Shown here in pieces: positions 1-10,668 of a stretch of 64,000 bases of DNA; the stretch's first letter is position 1, and the number at the start of each line of letters is the position of its first letter. The DNA is from Nilaparvata lugens (lineage: Eukaryota > Arthropoda > Insecta > Hemiptera > Delphacidae). The DNA lies in assembly GCF_014356525.2 (NCBI RefSeq), contig NC_052511.1, positions 52,651,140 to 52,715,139 on the forward strand, read 5' to 3'. The notes beneath the pieces were generated by a model, which worked only from the letters and a program-made list of their open reading frames with translations, ran no database searches and was not told where the DNA came from. Both the position numbers and the translations under genes were made by a program.

Positions 1-624
1 AATGGATGTGTGGGGTGGACAGAAATATGAGGAAGAGTAGGAAAAGGAGGAGAACAGAGGAAGTTGAGGAGTAGGTTGATGGGAAGGCGGGGGTACAAGA
101 GGGAAGGAGGAGAAGAGAAAAGAGAAGAAGGAGTGGAAGGAGGAGAAGCAGAAGAAACCGAGAAGGAGAAGAAGAAGAAGAAGAAGAAGAAGAGAAGAAG
201 AAGAAGAAGAAGGAGAAGAACGAAGAAGAAGAAGTGAGAGTAGTAAAGGTTGAATGGATAGAGGAAGGTATAGCGGTTGAAAGCATTGGCAAGATACCAA
301 ATTGTTTGAACGGGACTATACTGGAAACAGTAAAAGAAGAATAAAAAGATAGAGAAGCTGGAGCAGGTGACAAGGAATTAAATTTAGTGTCAGATGGGCA
401 TCGAACTGGAAACGGGCAGTAGATTATGAATCATGAATAATATAGTGAGTTAGTCATATCCTGAAAGATATATCCTTTAGAAGCGTACAAAAAAGTTCAT
501 TGATTCAGGATTTTCAAATATGTGCACTCCGTGAATTAATATCATATGGATGAAACTTTTACTCCATGCCTGTCTCTTGCTTGTATGCTTGTAACGGCTG
601 GGTTGTCTGTGTTAATCCTATTAT
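1..624. repeat. Purine-rich low-complexity tract (1-360) and unassigned sequence
   Basis: Bases 1-360 are nearly all A and G on this strand, with a (GAA)n core at about 165-232. Bases 361-624 show no gene or recognisable repeat. No coding signal was seen. Confidence 0.8.
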
Positions 625-1073
625 ACTAGTAGTTCTGTGAACAGTAGACGTCACGCAGTATTCTCATCCACAATAAGAGTACCTGATTGGAACTATAGAC
701 CTTATGGAAATACAACAATAGACTGGCTTCTCCACACATCTGTGTAATCACTTGTCAGCTGATTTATGATGAATAATTCTATAGTCTGAATTTTTACTCT
801 AATATTGGCGTATGAAGGAGGCTCCTTTTTCCTCTTATATTATCCTTGAGATGCAAAATTTCCAAAAACCTTGTGTATACGTCGACGCGCAATTAAAAAA
901 GGAACATAGGCTACCTGTCAAATTTCATGAAAATCTATTACCGCGACGTAAATGAAAATCTATTCGACGTAAATGCGCAACATATAAACATTATTTAAAC
1001 ATTCAAACATTTAAACATTAAGAGAAATGCCAAACCGTCGACTTGAATCTTAGTCCTCACTTCGCTCGGTCAA
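625..1073 (-). mobile_element. Interspersed repeat family A, copy 1
   Basis: One end reads ctgtgaacagtagac and the other cacttcgctcggtca. Both recur with the same internal order at 4087-4740, 14270-14630, 15190-15610, 41930-42830, 55864-56256 and 56820-57160. The copies are non-coding and alike over several hundred bases, suggesting a non-autonomous DNA element. The class is not established. Confidence 0.7.
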
Positions 1074-2056
1074 TTGAATTTTACCAGGCCTATTCCACAA
1101 ATATTCTATGATGATGTGTTTTGTCTCCGTTGAATAAATAAATAAATTCTTCTTGCCTGATGTACATTCAGTTCTCCAATTAAAAATTTGAATTCAATTC
1201 GAAATACGATTCTAATATTTTTTATGAATGTGTCCTTTATTCGGGAGGATTAGATAGGTAGTATTTAAAAATGTATTTTTTCAATCGTTTCCCAAGATTG
1301 ACATAAGCAAATGATAAGGTCATGTCAATATAATTATTGTAGTCTACTTTGATGATTTATATTATTCATTCATAAACTTTCATTGGAAACTTTGTATTCT
1401 AAATTGTGAATATTCTCAAAACGATTATATAAAAGCATCTATATTTTCTTCCATGACATTCTACTGACCCTCTATATTCATGATCGAATTGTAACAAATA
1501 AAAGAAACCTACCGTATGGTAGACATTTTTGATGGATTGAGAAGTACAGTATCATCATCATCGTTCTTCAATGAAATACATATTGAGATAAATTTTATAG
1601 CATCCTACTTCAAATTTCGTTTATCAATTACAGTATTATTTTTGGATATTTTCTTTTCAAATTATCATGAGCAATACCATAAATTATTATTCATAAGCTA
1701 GAAAAAAACAATTTAAAAACTTGTAGCATTTTTTATTAAGTTAAACCATTTTAACTTGAAAATGACCTAGGCTATGGTCGAGACTAGTCATTAAAATAAT
1801 TTAAAGTTTTTAATAAAGGGTACTACAGGTTCCATATTGTTTTTATTAATTTGAACTAAAGTAGCCCAGATATAAGTAAAGTGATTTTATTCAAAAGCTA
1901 TACATCGTCTCATGAATAAGAATAAGAGAATTTTATCTGTGCAAGCACAAATAATTACATGTTTGTATGAGATATTACATAGATTACTTGAAGCATGATA
2001 GCTATAATTTATTCAAATACATTATATTTACAATATACATATAAGTCGTGTTAAAC
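1074..2056. other. No gene seen
   Basis: This stretch is AT-rich, with an ATAAATAAATAAA run at about 1133-1146. The only open frame (1516-1701) has a biased hydrophobic composition and no recognisable domain. Confidence 0.6.
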
Positions 2057-2922
2057 AGGGGCCTGTTTCATAAAACCCTTGTAATACAGGGCCTGTATTA
2101 CAGGACTTATAAATTAAAATTTTCAATCCTGTAAAATTATGTCTCATAAAAATAATTCTACACTTGTAAAATCACCTGTAATATTCGCCTGAATTTGAAT
2201 TAATGTTTTCATTGGCCAGCGAGCCTAATATAATATTTGAACAAAGTGCTACCTACTTAAGATGTTTTGGTGGAAAATCCACATTATCAAATTTCTGACG
2301 ATGGACAGATTGCATTCATGCTGGAAAATAATTTTGTTAATGATAAATAGTTGAGAAATTATAATAACTACTTAACTTACATAACTTATTATAACAGTTA
2401 TGTGAGTAGTAATGTTTCAAAAAAAGTTAATTATCAAATGTTAATAATTAAATTAACGACATGTTTAATAAAAAACATAAAACATTATGGACGTACATTT
2501 TCTGAATATTTCCAATAACGCTTTATTGATGAAAGCTTAATCTAAAGCGTCTATTATATTCATAAGTTTCCTGCATCATATTGTAAGAAATTCTGTCCTT
2601 AAAAATTCTTGGCCTACGAATAATAACATACGGTAGTCATCTTTACCAGAACTAGAACTACTACCTTCATCCATTTTAACATGTTGCCTTTTCAACAAAA
2701 TCTCGTTTTTCAATATTCTACCTATACTTGTAAAAGTTTTAGGATGGTCTAAACAATGATAAAATATTCAATATCTTACAGGTCCAGTAATACAGGAAGT
2801 TTCTTCTTATGAAACAGGCAAATGTCTTGTAAATTGTTTTACAGGGTAAATTGTTTATGAAACAAAAACTTCTAAATTTTACCTGTAATACAGGACTTTT
2901 AACTTTCATGAAACCCCCAGGT
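2057..2922. mobile_element. TIR element with GGGCCTGTTTCATAA-type ends
   Basis: The left end gggcctgtttcataaaa is mirrored near 2896-2920 by ttcatgaaacccccagg. Short motifs such as 'cctgtaatacagg' repeat in inverted orientation close to both ends. Termini of this GGGCC..ATGAAAC type are common in PIF/Harbinger-like non-autonomous elements. There is no coding capacity. Confidence 0.55.
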
Positions 2923-3485
2923 ATGTTACTTACCTTTTTAAACAGAAGACGTTTGATTCATAGAATGAAGGCTACTTCCAAAATTTAAACATCTGATATT
3001 AATTTCAAACTCAATTTATTGTAAGATATTGTGTGATACATTCTCTCTACCTCAACAATTATACTCAACCACTCTCACTTTAATTTTTGAACTTGATAAT
3101 AATTCTGTAAATAGTACACCAAACTGCGTAACAATCAAAATTGCACTGATAAACAATCTTATGATAAGCTTTAAAGCTCTTTATTATCACTGATAGTTCT
3201 TGGAAGAGATGAATGTGTTGAGAGTAAGTTGTTTCGTTGCATGAATATTCAAATGTGAGATTCACAAGAGTAACTTATTTTTAGAACTTCTACTCCACCA
3301 CACAGAGTGTGGATCTACAGTCTACACACATGCATTTTTCTACATTGATCACTACACTTTTCTCTCTTGATTTCTACATTAAGCAGAATCATATCTGCAG
3401 AATCGAATATAAATTATATCTGTGCGTGAATGCGTTCTGCCGTGCTATTTATGAAAAAATAATATTATTAATAAACGAAAGTCCC
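2923..3485. other. No gene seen
   Basis: This is AT-rich non-coding sequence. The overlapping short open frames at 3080-3265 and 3309-3491 show no motif and no context supporting translation. Confidence 0.5.
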
Positions 3486-3745
3486 ATTTAAATGCTGTAA
3501 TCCACCCCGAAGACTTCTGCTACTGCAAATATTGACAACAGGGTAAACAGCTAGATGGAAATTCGATGAGCGCTACTATTCAAAAATTATTTGTCAGCCT
3601 GGGAATCGAATCCTATACCTCCTAATTGCCGGTCAGGAATGCTTACCTTTACACCAAACTGACAATCTCTGGATAGCAGCGCTCATTTTATACGAAGCCA
3701 TAGCGGCCAGCCAGTCTGCAGATGTAAATTTCAAATGCTATATCT
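3486..3745 (-). mobile_element. tRNA-derived SINE, copy 1
   Basis: The tRNA-like core lies at 3592-3664 (73 nt) on the minus strand and is followed by a shared 3' body with ctgttgtcaatatttgcagt. The B box is mutated in this copy, while the TGTCAG/CTGACA ends are retained. Other copies lie at 12886-13150, 40030-40245, 40330-40590 and 58545-58805. Confidence 0.75.
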
Positions 3746-4086
3746 CAGTAATTTCCATCTGAAAAAAGAATAATATAGAATGACTGACTTGATTGAATCA
3801 GGATAAATTTATGGAAATACTTCATTTCAGGAATTTGAAATTTTCTCTTCATAAAATGTATGAAATAAGGGATACTTATTTTTATTAGTAAAACGATTAT
3901 TTGTAATTCATTTCACAACCTTAAGATGGTGTGAACACTGAAAATAGTTGTTATAATATTTGTATTCTTAATCTATTAGGTTTTTTATCTATTTCAAAAA
4001 AGGGTAGGTAGGTACTATAATTATATTTTTCTCTTCAATACCAAATTTTGTTTGAAAAAAAAAAATGCCACTATATATACTATATT
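3746..4086. other. No gene seen
   Basis: This is AT-rich sequence with an A-run at about 4057-4066 and no recognised repeat. Confidence 0.5.
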
Positions 4087-4740
4087 ATTGACCGAGAAAA
4101 GTGAGGTCTAAAGCTGCGTACACATATTCGCGCTTCCAACCAGCACCGAGCACGCTCCTCCCTCGTACCGCCCTTGTACCACCATCGAACCACAGTCGCA
4201 CCGCCCACGCACCCATCATGAACGTTATGGAAGATGTTAGATCTTCTCGCGTTCCCCGGTTGAACCACTGTTGCTCCCCGGTCGATCATCAATCGCTCTG
4301 CTGGAGTGACGTTCGGTTGCGGAGCAGAGCGAAAGTCTGTACGCACCTTAAGATTCAAGTCGACGGTTTGGCATTTCTCTTAATGTTTAAAAGTTTATAT
4401 GTTGCGCATTTATGGCGAAACGCGGTAATAGATTTTCATGAAATTTGACAGATATGTACCTTTTTAAATTGCGCGTCGACGTATATACAAGGTTTTTGGA
4501 AATTTTGCATTTCAAGGATAATATAAAAGGAAATAGGAGCCTCCTTCATACGTCAATATTAGAGTGAAAATCAGACTATAGAATTATTCATCATAAATCA
4601 GCTGCCGAGTTGACTATAAATTGCATGCCATGACGCATGCAATACAATATCTCAATGTAACTTGGTAAAAAATTAGCAGCTCTGTAGACTATAAATTGCA
4701 TGCCTCATTGAATGCAATTTTTATGCACTATTAAATCTCT
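4087..4740 (+). mobile_element. Family A repeat, copy 2, interrupted by a nested MITE
   Basis: The start ttgaccgag is followed by family B sequence at about 4112-4349, and the family A body resumes with gattcaagtcgacgg. Its far end is the variant with tgactataaattgcatgcc, as at 14280-14350. Open frames 4080-4358 and 4101-4448 lie in the insert and are incidental. Confidence 0.65.
4112..4349. mobile_element. GC-rich foldback MITE family B (nested)
   Basis: The insert begins agctgcgtacaca and ends tctgtacgcacct. Its interior matches 21053-21256 and 49906-50113 (gatcatcaatcg, gcggagcagagcgaaag). It is far more GC- and CpG-rich than its surroundings. A possible TAA target duplication flanks it. 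Confidence 0.6.
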
Positions 4741-5109
4741 GGTCAGCAGTACAAAGGTGTTAAGTCAAAAAATCTGATTTTCCAGTAGAGAGGAAAGAAG
4801 ATATCAAAAAATTCTAACACAAGACTTGAAACACATTAAATTTCAAAGTTAACACAAATATATTCGTTTTTATCCACAGTTCTGAATGGTACTGATGCAT
4901 TTAATCAATATCAGATAGAATTTGATATTTATTCAAATTTTATGACTTAAGCCGTTGAGAGCATCCATATTTGATGAATGATTGTTGACTTATGTCTAAA
5001 ATACCAGATTCCTTGCATATAGATTAGATCAGGTAAATTGATCAAAATACTCTTTCAGATAAAAGATATATTTATTTGATTCGAAATATTACTCAGTTTA
5101 ATAAAAAAA

Positions 5110-5805
5110 TAAATCAATTATTATTCTCTTCATCAATATTTACATCTCGCAGGTCTGCATCTATATCACAAGCCTGTGAAGCATGGGTTGTCAGACTCCT
5201 GTAAAATTCGTGGAATAGAGGTGGAATCAGAGGCAAAAGATAATTTTTCTTCTCCAAACTAATTGGTAAAATCCCGTTGTAGAATTTTTTACATGTAAAT
5301 GACATAATGTTTTTCCCTCTTCTCTTGAAATTTATTCTTTTGAATGGTACATTTTCCCCTAAACTCTCTTTGTAACGCACAATACCCACTTCAGACTTCA
5401 CATACTGGAGCCATTGTATGTTGCGCCAGAAAAATTGTTCATTCTCATCGTTTCTTTTCTTGAGAACTAAACCCACTTTCAACAACTGGGAAAAGTTGAA
5501 AAAATGATCCTGCTTCATTTCGTGTACCACAAATGGATTCTTATTGCCACATGACCGTACCAACTGGTAACAGTCATGTGGGTGGTAAATTGGTCCTGGG
5601 TCTTTTTCTTTCGTTTTTCAATGATTGAAAGATCAACATCACATTCCATGTGAGTATGTCCTGGAACTAGAAATTTATGGTTGATTGTATGGATGTGTGG
5701 GAAATCAGATACAGCCTTCATAAACATGACAGATACATGTGAGTTTTTATTTGCTGAATACATTAGGGTTTGCTGATGACTATCAAAATTGTCATTTTGT
5801 TCCAT
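5110..5805 (-). pseudogene. Transposon-type protein fragment, frameshifted (possibly DUF7869-like)
   Basis: Two overlapping minus-strand frames (5805-5515, 5563-5114) read as one protein if joined through a frameshift near 5550. The first has ANKNSHVSVMFMKAV and then HKFLVPGHTHMECDVDLSII followed by EKRKKK. The second continues FVVHEMKQDHFFNFSQLL and ends in an acidic tail. The pattern of an N-K-N, a GHT..E.D and a downstream IEK is one I recall from a widespread insect transposon-associated family (DUF7869-type). This is from memory and was not searched. The fragment is truncated upstream and is presumably dead. Confidence 0.5.
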
Positions 5806-6858
5806 TCTATGAATACTTAGCCAGAATGCAACTCCTCACGCATGACAATAAAAATTGAATCAAACTCAAATTTTCGATAAATCAGTCTGACCTCTTAAGA
5901 GAAATCTTCTGCTGCTTCCATACAAACTGGAAGCATGACAAATGATTGAAACTTGATGTAATCAAATCTTGAAGAATTTAAAATTTATCTATAACCACCC
6001 TCGGTTAAGCAAGAATCTATATGCAAAATTTCAAGTTAATCAGTCCAGTAGTTCTGACGTGATAATGCGTCAAACATAATTTCCCTATAATTTACACATG
6101 TATAGGCTACATTTATAATCCAGTTCTTTCCTTTATTATAGTATAGAAGATGATACATGGATGGATGATCATTGTTATTTTACTAAAAGATAGAATAAGT
6201 TGAATAGTTCCCTTTCAGAGGGAGTTTTGACAACCCACAAAACTCATTTTTCATTTGAAGATATAACGAAAAGGTGCATAATTATGACCTTATTTTTTTG
6301 CTCAGCTTGCCAAAATACCCCTCATTCCAATATTAAAATTTTCGACTGACTGTACAGTGAGTCAGTCATTCTATCAGGGCACGAATAATTTTGAAATTTA
6401 ATTAAATAAAAATGGAAGAATATAATTTATTTATGTAAATAACAACACCTTCATTCAAAGACATATTAACTGCACGCGTTTTCATATTGCCGATACAGCA
6501 TTGATGAAACTGTAAACGTTTATTTGGCACTTTGTCTCAAAAATTCTAGCTGAAAAATTAATAATCCATGCCACGTGTAGGACTAAACAGTGCATCAGGA
6601 AAACGAAGTTTCAAAACTATGTTTTTCAGATAGAAAGCAATATAGAAACAGATGTTCCTTTTTTAATTTCGACCATATGATTTGGTGATTTTTAATGAAA
6701 TCGAATGTACCATTAATGAAATTTAAACATTAATTTTGAAAAATCTAGAAGGAAAATTGAAATTTAGGCTTCCAGGTGCACGAGATTGATATTTTTAGAA
6801 TCTATGTGCAAAATTTTGAGATCCAAATCATTCCCGTTTTTCCGGTATGCAATCCACA
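5806..6858. other. No gene seen
   Basis: This is AT-rich sequence. Part of it (about 6660-6850) has the look of an old interspersed repeat, but no copy was identified in the window. Confidence 0.5.
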
Positions 6859-8298
6859 AGTAGACTTGTGATGCGCGGGTACACTAGCGTCAGGTGATCA
6901 ATTTTCATAACGGCAAGGAAGTTGTGTAGTGCGCCACACCAGATTTTTGTAATTGAATAAGGTTTTAGAGAGTCATTATCTTGTTTATTAATTATCAAAC
7001 AGCTTAGGATATTGTAGCCTATGTGGTATGATTTTAATAGTATAATAGTGCCCTTGTTATATTTATTATAGTATTCAATATTATTATAGAACAGATTTCA
7101 TAATATACTAAAATCCACAATGTGATTATATAGCCTACTTGAGGACTTATTCAAGTTTTAATTTTTTGTTGAGAACCCAATACTATAAATGAGGGAAAAA
7201 TCTATTAAAATTGTTTTGAGGAGGATTTCTAGAATCCTCTAGTTTTGAGGAACATTCTCAAAACCAGGAGCCAGCATTGATCCTGAATGAAAAGACCTTA
7301 CTTGGGTTCTCAGGCCTTCTTTATAAGCTATGTTCAGACCAAGTGATTTGACTCTGCAGAGCTACAGAGGATCATATACTATCTAAATGGCCGCAGAGTT
7401 TGTGTTCACACCAAGAACATAATTATGTGAACCGACAGAGCTATTTTGCTGTTCTCAGTTGATCCAAATTTTAATATATTAGCCCAAATCTATTTTTTCA
7501 TTACTGTTCTCAGTTACACTCTGATTCCAAAATTTTCAATTATCAGGCCAAATCTATTTATTTCCTTAATTATTTATCTATTAGTTAATTTATTCAAATT
7601 TCGTGTTTCGGATGGACACGTTTCCATAATTCGTCGGTCTGGCTGCCTAAAAAGCAGTCGTTAGGTCATGTCGGAGGCACTGAATTAATCAATTTATTGC
7701 AACCTGCCTACATTTATTTTCATTTTTTTGAGCAAAGTCAAATTATTCATTTTAAGGTGCTGAATCCGAATCTGAAATTAGAATTTTCCTATCTTCATTT
7801 TATGTGACTTAGGTTTTTGATGAGAGATTTTTTATCGAAATCGTCCACTCGGATGCCTGGAGAAAATCGCTCCTACCAGATCTATTTGAAAACATCACTT
7901 TCTTGGAACGTCAGGTGGCAGATACACATAGATGTCAATGTGAACCCCGCAAGTTTAAGCCGGCGATATATTTTTTTTGCCACACTTGGATGTAATGAGC
8001 TGGTTTACGTGCGTCTATGGAGGCCGAAAGTGATTGTTTTCCGACCAGGCCGGTAAAACTTTACGGCCCTAGGGCTGTAAAATGATGATAACAGCTGATC
8101 GTGTCTGATCTCACAAAAATCATAGAGAGATAATCTCATAACGACTGTAATATCTATATAATTATGTATCGTGAATCGCGGTATCATGTCTATAATATAT
8201 TTTATAAATTACTGTTTCATAATTAATATTTATTATTGTGTTTTTGATATCAACAATAGAATACGATGATATCTCCATAGCCTCAACAATATAATGTT

Positions 8299-8737
8299 AA
8301 TCACTTAGCTGAATAATCGCAATTCTTCGTATGTAGTCTATTATTTGGTGTTTTAGACTGTATTATACTTCAGTACTAGCCGTCAGGCTCGCTTCGCTCG
8401 CCATATCCGTCTAGCCAGGACCCCCGACTGGATCGTCCAGAAATGAGATCAGCGGCTCGCTTCGCTCGCCTGCATTTTTCATTTGAGCATGCTTCATTCC
8501 ATCAGAAAGTCAAAGTACTGAGAAAACGCAGAAAAGCTGAGAAAAACGCTGATTTTGGGCGTATCTTTGATGAAATATTAAAGTCACCTCATCACAACAT
8601 TTTTAGACCCTACCTAAACCTCTGTCTAAAATTTGGACATTTTCTGTCTATTACTTGATGAAGAACTGAGAAAACGCAAAAAAAACGCTAATTTTGGACG
8701 TATCTTTGGCGTTATTTCAAACAATCAAACAATCAAA
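8299..8737 (+). mobile_element. Family E repeat insertion flanked by 45-bp direct repeats (left arm only)
   Basis: A 45-bp sequence (8254-8298, beginning caatagaatacg) is repeated exactly at 8738-8782. The right arm has it once near 62420-62466 with no insert. The 439-bp insert starts aatcacttagctgaat, like 16088, and contains gctcgcttcgctcgcc twice. It breaks off in the middle of the family E body with a caatcaaacaatcaaa-type tail. Confidence 0.8.
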
Positions 8738-9279
8738 CAATAGAATACGATGATATCTCCATAGCCTCAACAATATAATGTTGGCTGCATTGTCCATTGT
8801 CAGAAAGGTACGTATCGCAAGTATTTAAAAGTGAAGAATCGAATTTGAAATCAAAGTACAATAATTGTATCAATATTTAAAAGTGAGGTAGAGTAATAAT
8901 TGTTTCTTTTTTATTATCGAATTCCACTTCTTAATGCAATACAATCAACAATAATAATAGGAAAATACAGCAGAGATCTAAAGTTTAAGGTAAGCCTACT
9001 GGTGAAACTCAGCCTTGACTGAAAAATACCTAGTAATTTTTCCGTAATTCATTATTAAAACTTTCAGATAATTTTTCTTCAATATCAAACCATATAGAGA
9101 AAACATTAGGCCCACTCAAGATTGAATCTTCGAATGTTTTTCTATGATTTAACTATTTTCAGAGCAATATTTTGTTGTGAAAATGCCGGCAAACCGGCTT
9201 CAAGATGCCGCTATACACTACCTATATTATAGTAGCCTACATACTTTACCTGACTTACAGGCCTCTACGATCAACAATA

Positions 9280-9400
9280 CCCAATGGCCGAGAGCGTAAA
9301 TGTGTGACACATCAGAACTCAAAGCTCAGTAAATTACAAACATGATCTAGGTTCGAACCTCGGTCAATGACATTTTTTTGTCAATGAATTTCAACTTTTA
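9280..9400 (+). mobile_element. Possible tRNA-derived repeat (class II-like)
   Basis: The sequence has an A-box-like tggccgagagcg and, about 65 nt on, a B-box-like ggttcgaacctc followed by a T run. This resembles a decayed long-variable-arm tRNA. The right-arm mirror is at about 61838-61950. The acceptor stem does not pair well, so it is not called as a tRNA gene. Confidence 0.4.
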
Positions 9401-10592
9401 TTAGCCATTTTTTATATTGTTACCGTAATTTAAATTTCAATCAATTTTTTAGATATATTTTGAGACAAAACTGTGAAATATGCAATTATATTAATTTTTA
9501 ATCACATTATTTCAAAATAGTAATGAAAATACTATTCATCCATCTATCCATGAGATATTGCACCAGGCGCAAAGCGTGAGCTATAAAAATTCAAACAATT
9601 ATTCGAAATATTAATAGTATAAAAATATTGTCACTATTGTAAATTATTAATTAGTAATATTGAAATTAATGACAGTGAAAGTTGTCATAACCAAGATTCA
9701 AACTATCAAAATACGCTGTTTGAATTTTATTTATTTTCCAATTTCTTATATATTGGGAAGTTTTTTTGGTGTGGCGAAAAATAGCGTTCGCAACACGGGC
9801 AAAAATGTTTTTCGGCTCTCAATCTTTTCTAGTCCTCGGCCTACGGCCTCGGACTTGAAAACCGATTTCGAGCCGGAAAAGTCTCATTTTCGGCCCTAGG
9901 TGCGAAATATACTATTAAATCCACCTACAGACTCAGCAGGGCTACAGATGATGTTGGTGTGAACATAACTTGCAGGCATTGTTGCTCACGCGGACAATCA
10001 TGATACCTACCTATATAAAACTCTGTGAGAAAATTAAATTATGGTATAATAATATTTTATTCATTTATGGTCATTATTTATATTTCATTTTCTGATATTT
10101 TTTATTCATTTTATTCTTTTATTTTTCTATGCATTTTACTTCGAGGAATTCAAAGAGCAAAGTGCATCGCTGTCTCCTGTCAAGTGTCTGACAGACAGAA
10201 CTAGTCAGATGTTCACATCTTTCGGTTGAGTTCAAGTTTTTCAATTTAGATTTTAATCTTTATTAACTTCTTAATTTGTTTGTTCAACTGAATAATGTCG
10301 CTTAATAACTTATAAATAATTAGGTCGTAGACAGAAGTTGTTGATTTTGTAGACAATTAACCTTATTTCAACAAACTCGCGTTGAAACATTGGTGCACAG
10401 TAGGCCTAGTATGTTTATAAGTTGTTCAGTGGACGTCAATTTTAACGATTTCAACAGTTCAATGACTATTAACTGGCCAAAACTAAGTGGCCAAGAACCA
10501 ATTAACTCAATTTTCATACTCGATCAAATAACTTGAGTGTTGACATTTAGAAATATTGTTTCAAATATCGTTTGGTTTGTTGAGTAGATAAT

Positions 10593-10668
10593 ATGGCGGA
10601 AAGTCAAGGAAAGGCTGTTCCAACATTTTCCTCGTTTGATAATATTGAACGGCGACCTGGATCTCATG
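10593..10668 (+). CDS. Mkk4: Mkk4 (left copy) coding exon 1
   Basis: The ATG at 10593 opens [20 protein letters not shown] and six further residues. The donor gtaaat follows at 10669. The sequence is identical to 60537-60612 on the opposite strand. Confidence 0.85.

Larger units (their letters stand above)
6859..10592. other. Mkk4 (left copy) 5' flank, repeat-filled
   Basis: The flank contains a partial family P repeat (6859-6945), sequence found at LINE 3' ends (about 7610-7690), a CG-rich repeat at 7960-8090 mirrored at 62640-62760, the left-only insertion 8299-8737, a tRNA-box repeat at about 9280-9400, and a repeat at 9765-9905 mirrored at 61285-61430. No convincing TATA box or start site was recognised upstream of the ATG. 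Confidence 0.5.

Noticed and set aside
160..240. Tandem GAA run as a CRISPR-like or regulatory array
   Set aside because: It is a simple purine microsatellite without unique spacers.
8443..8658. 71-aa ORF repeated at 16236-16451 and 54790-55239
   Set aside because: It recurs only within family E repeats, of which it is a part; the frame is not maintained along the repeat.
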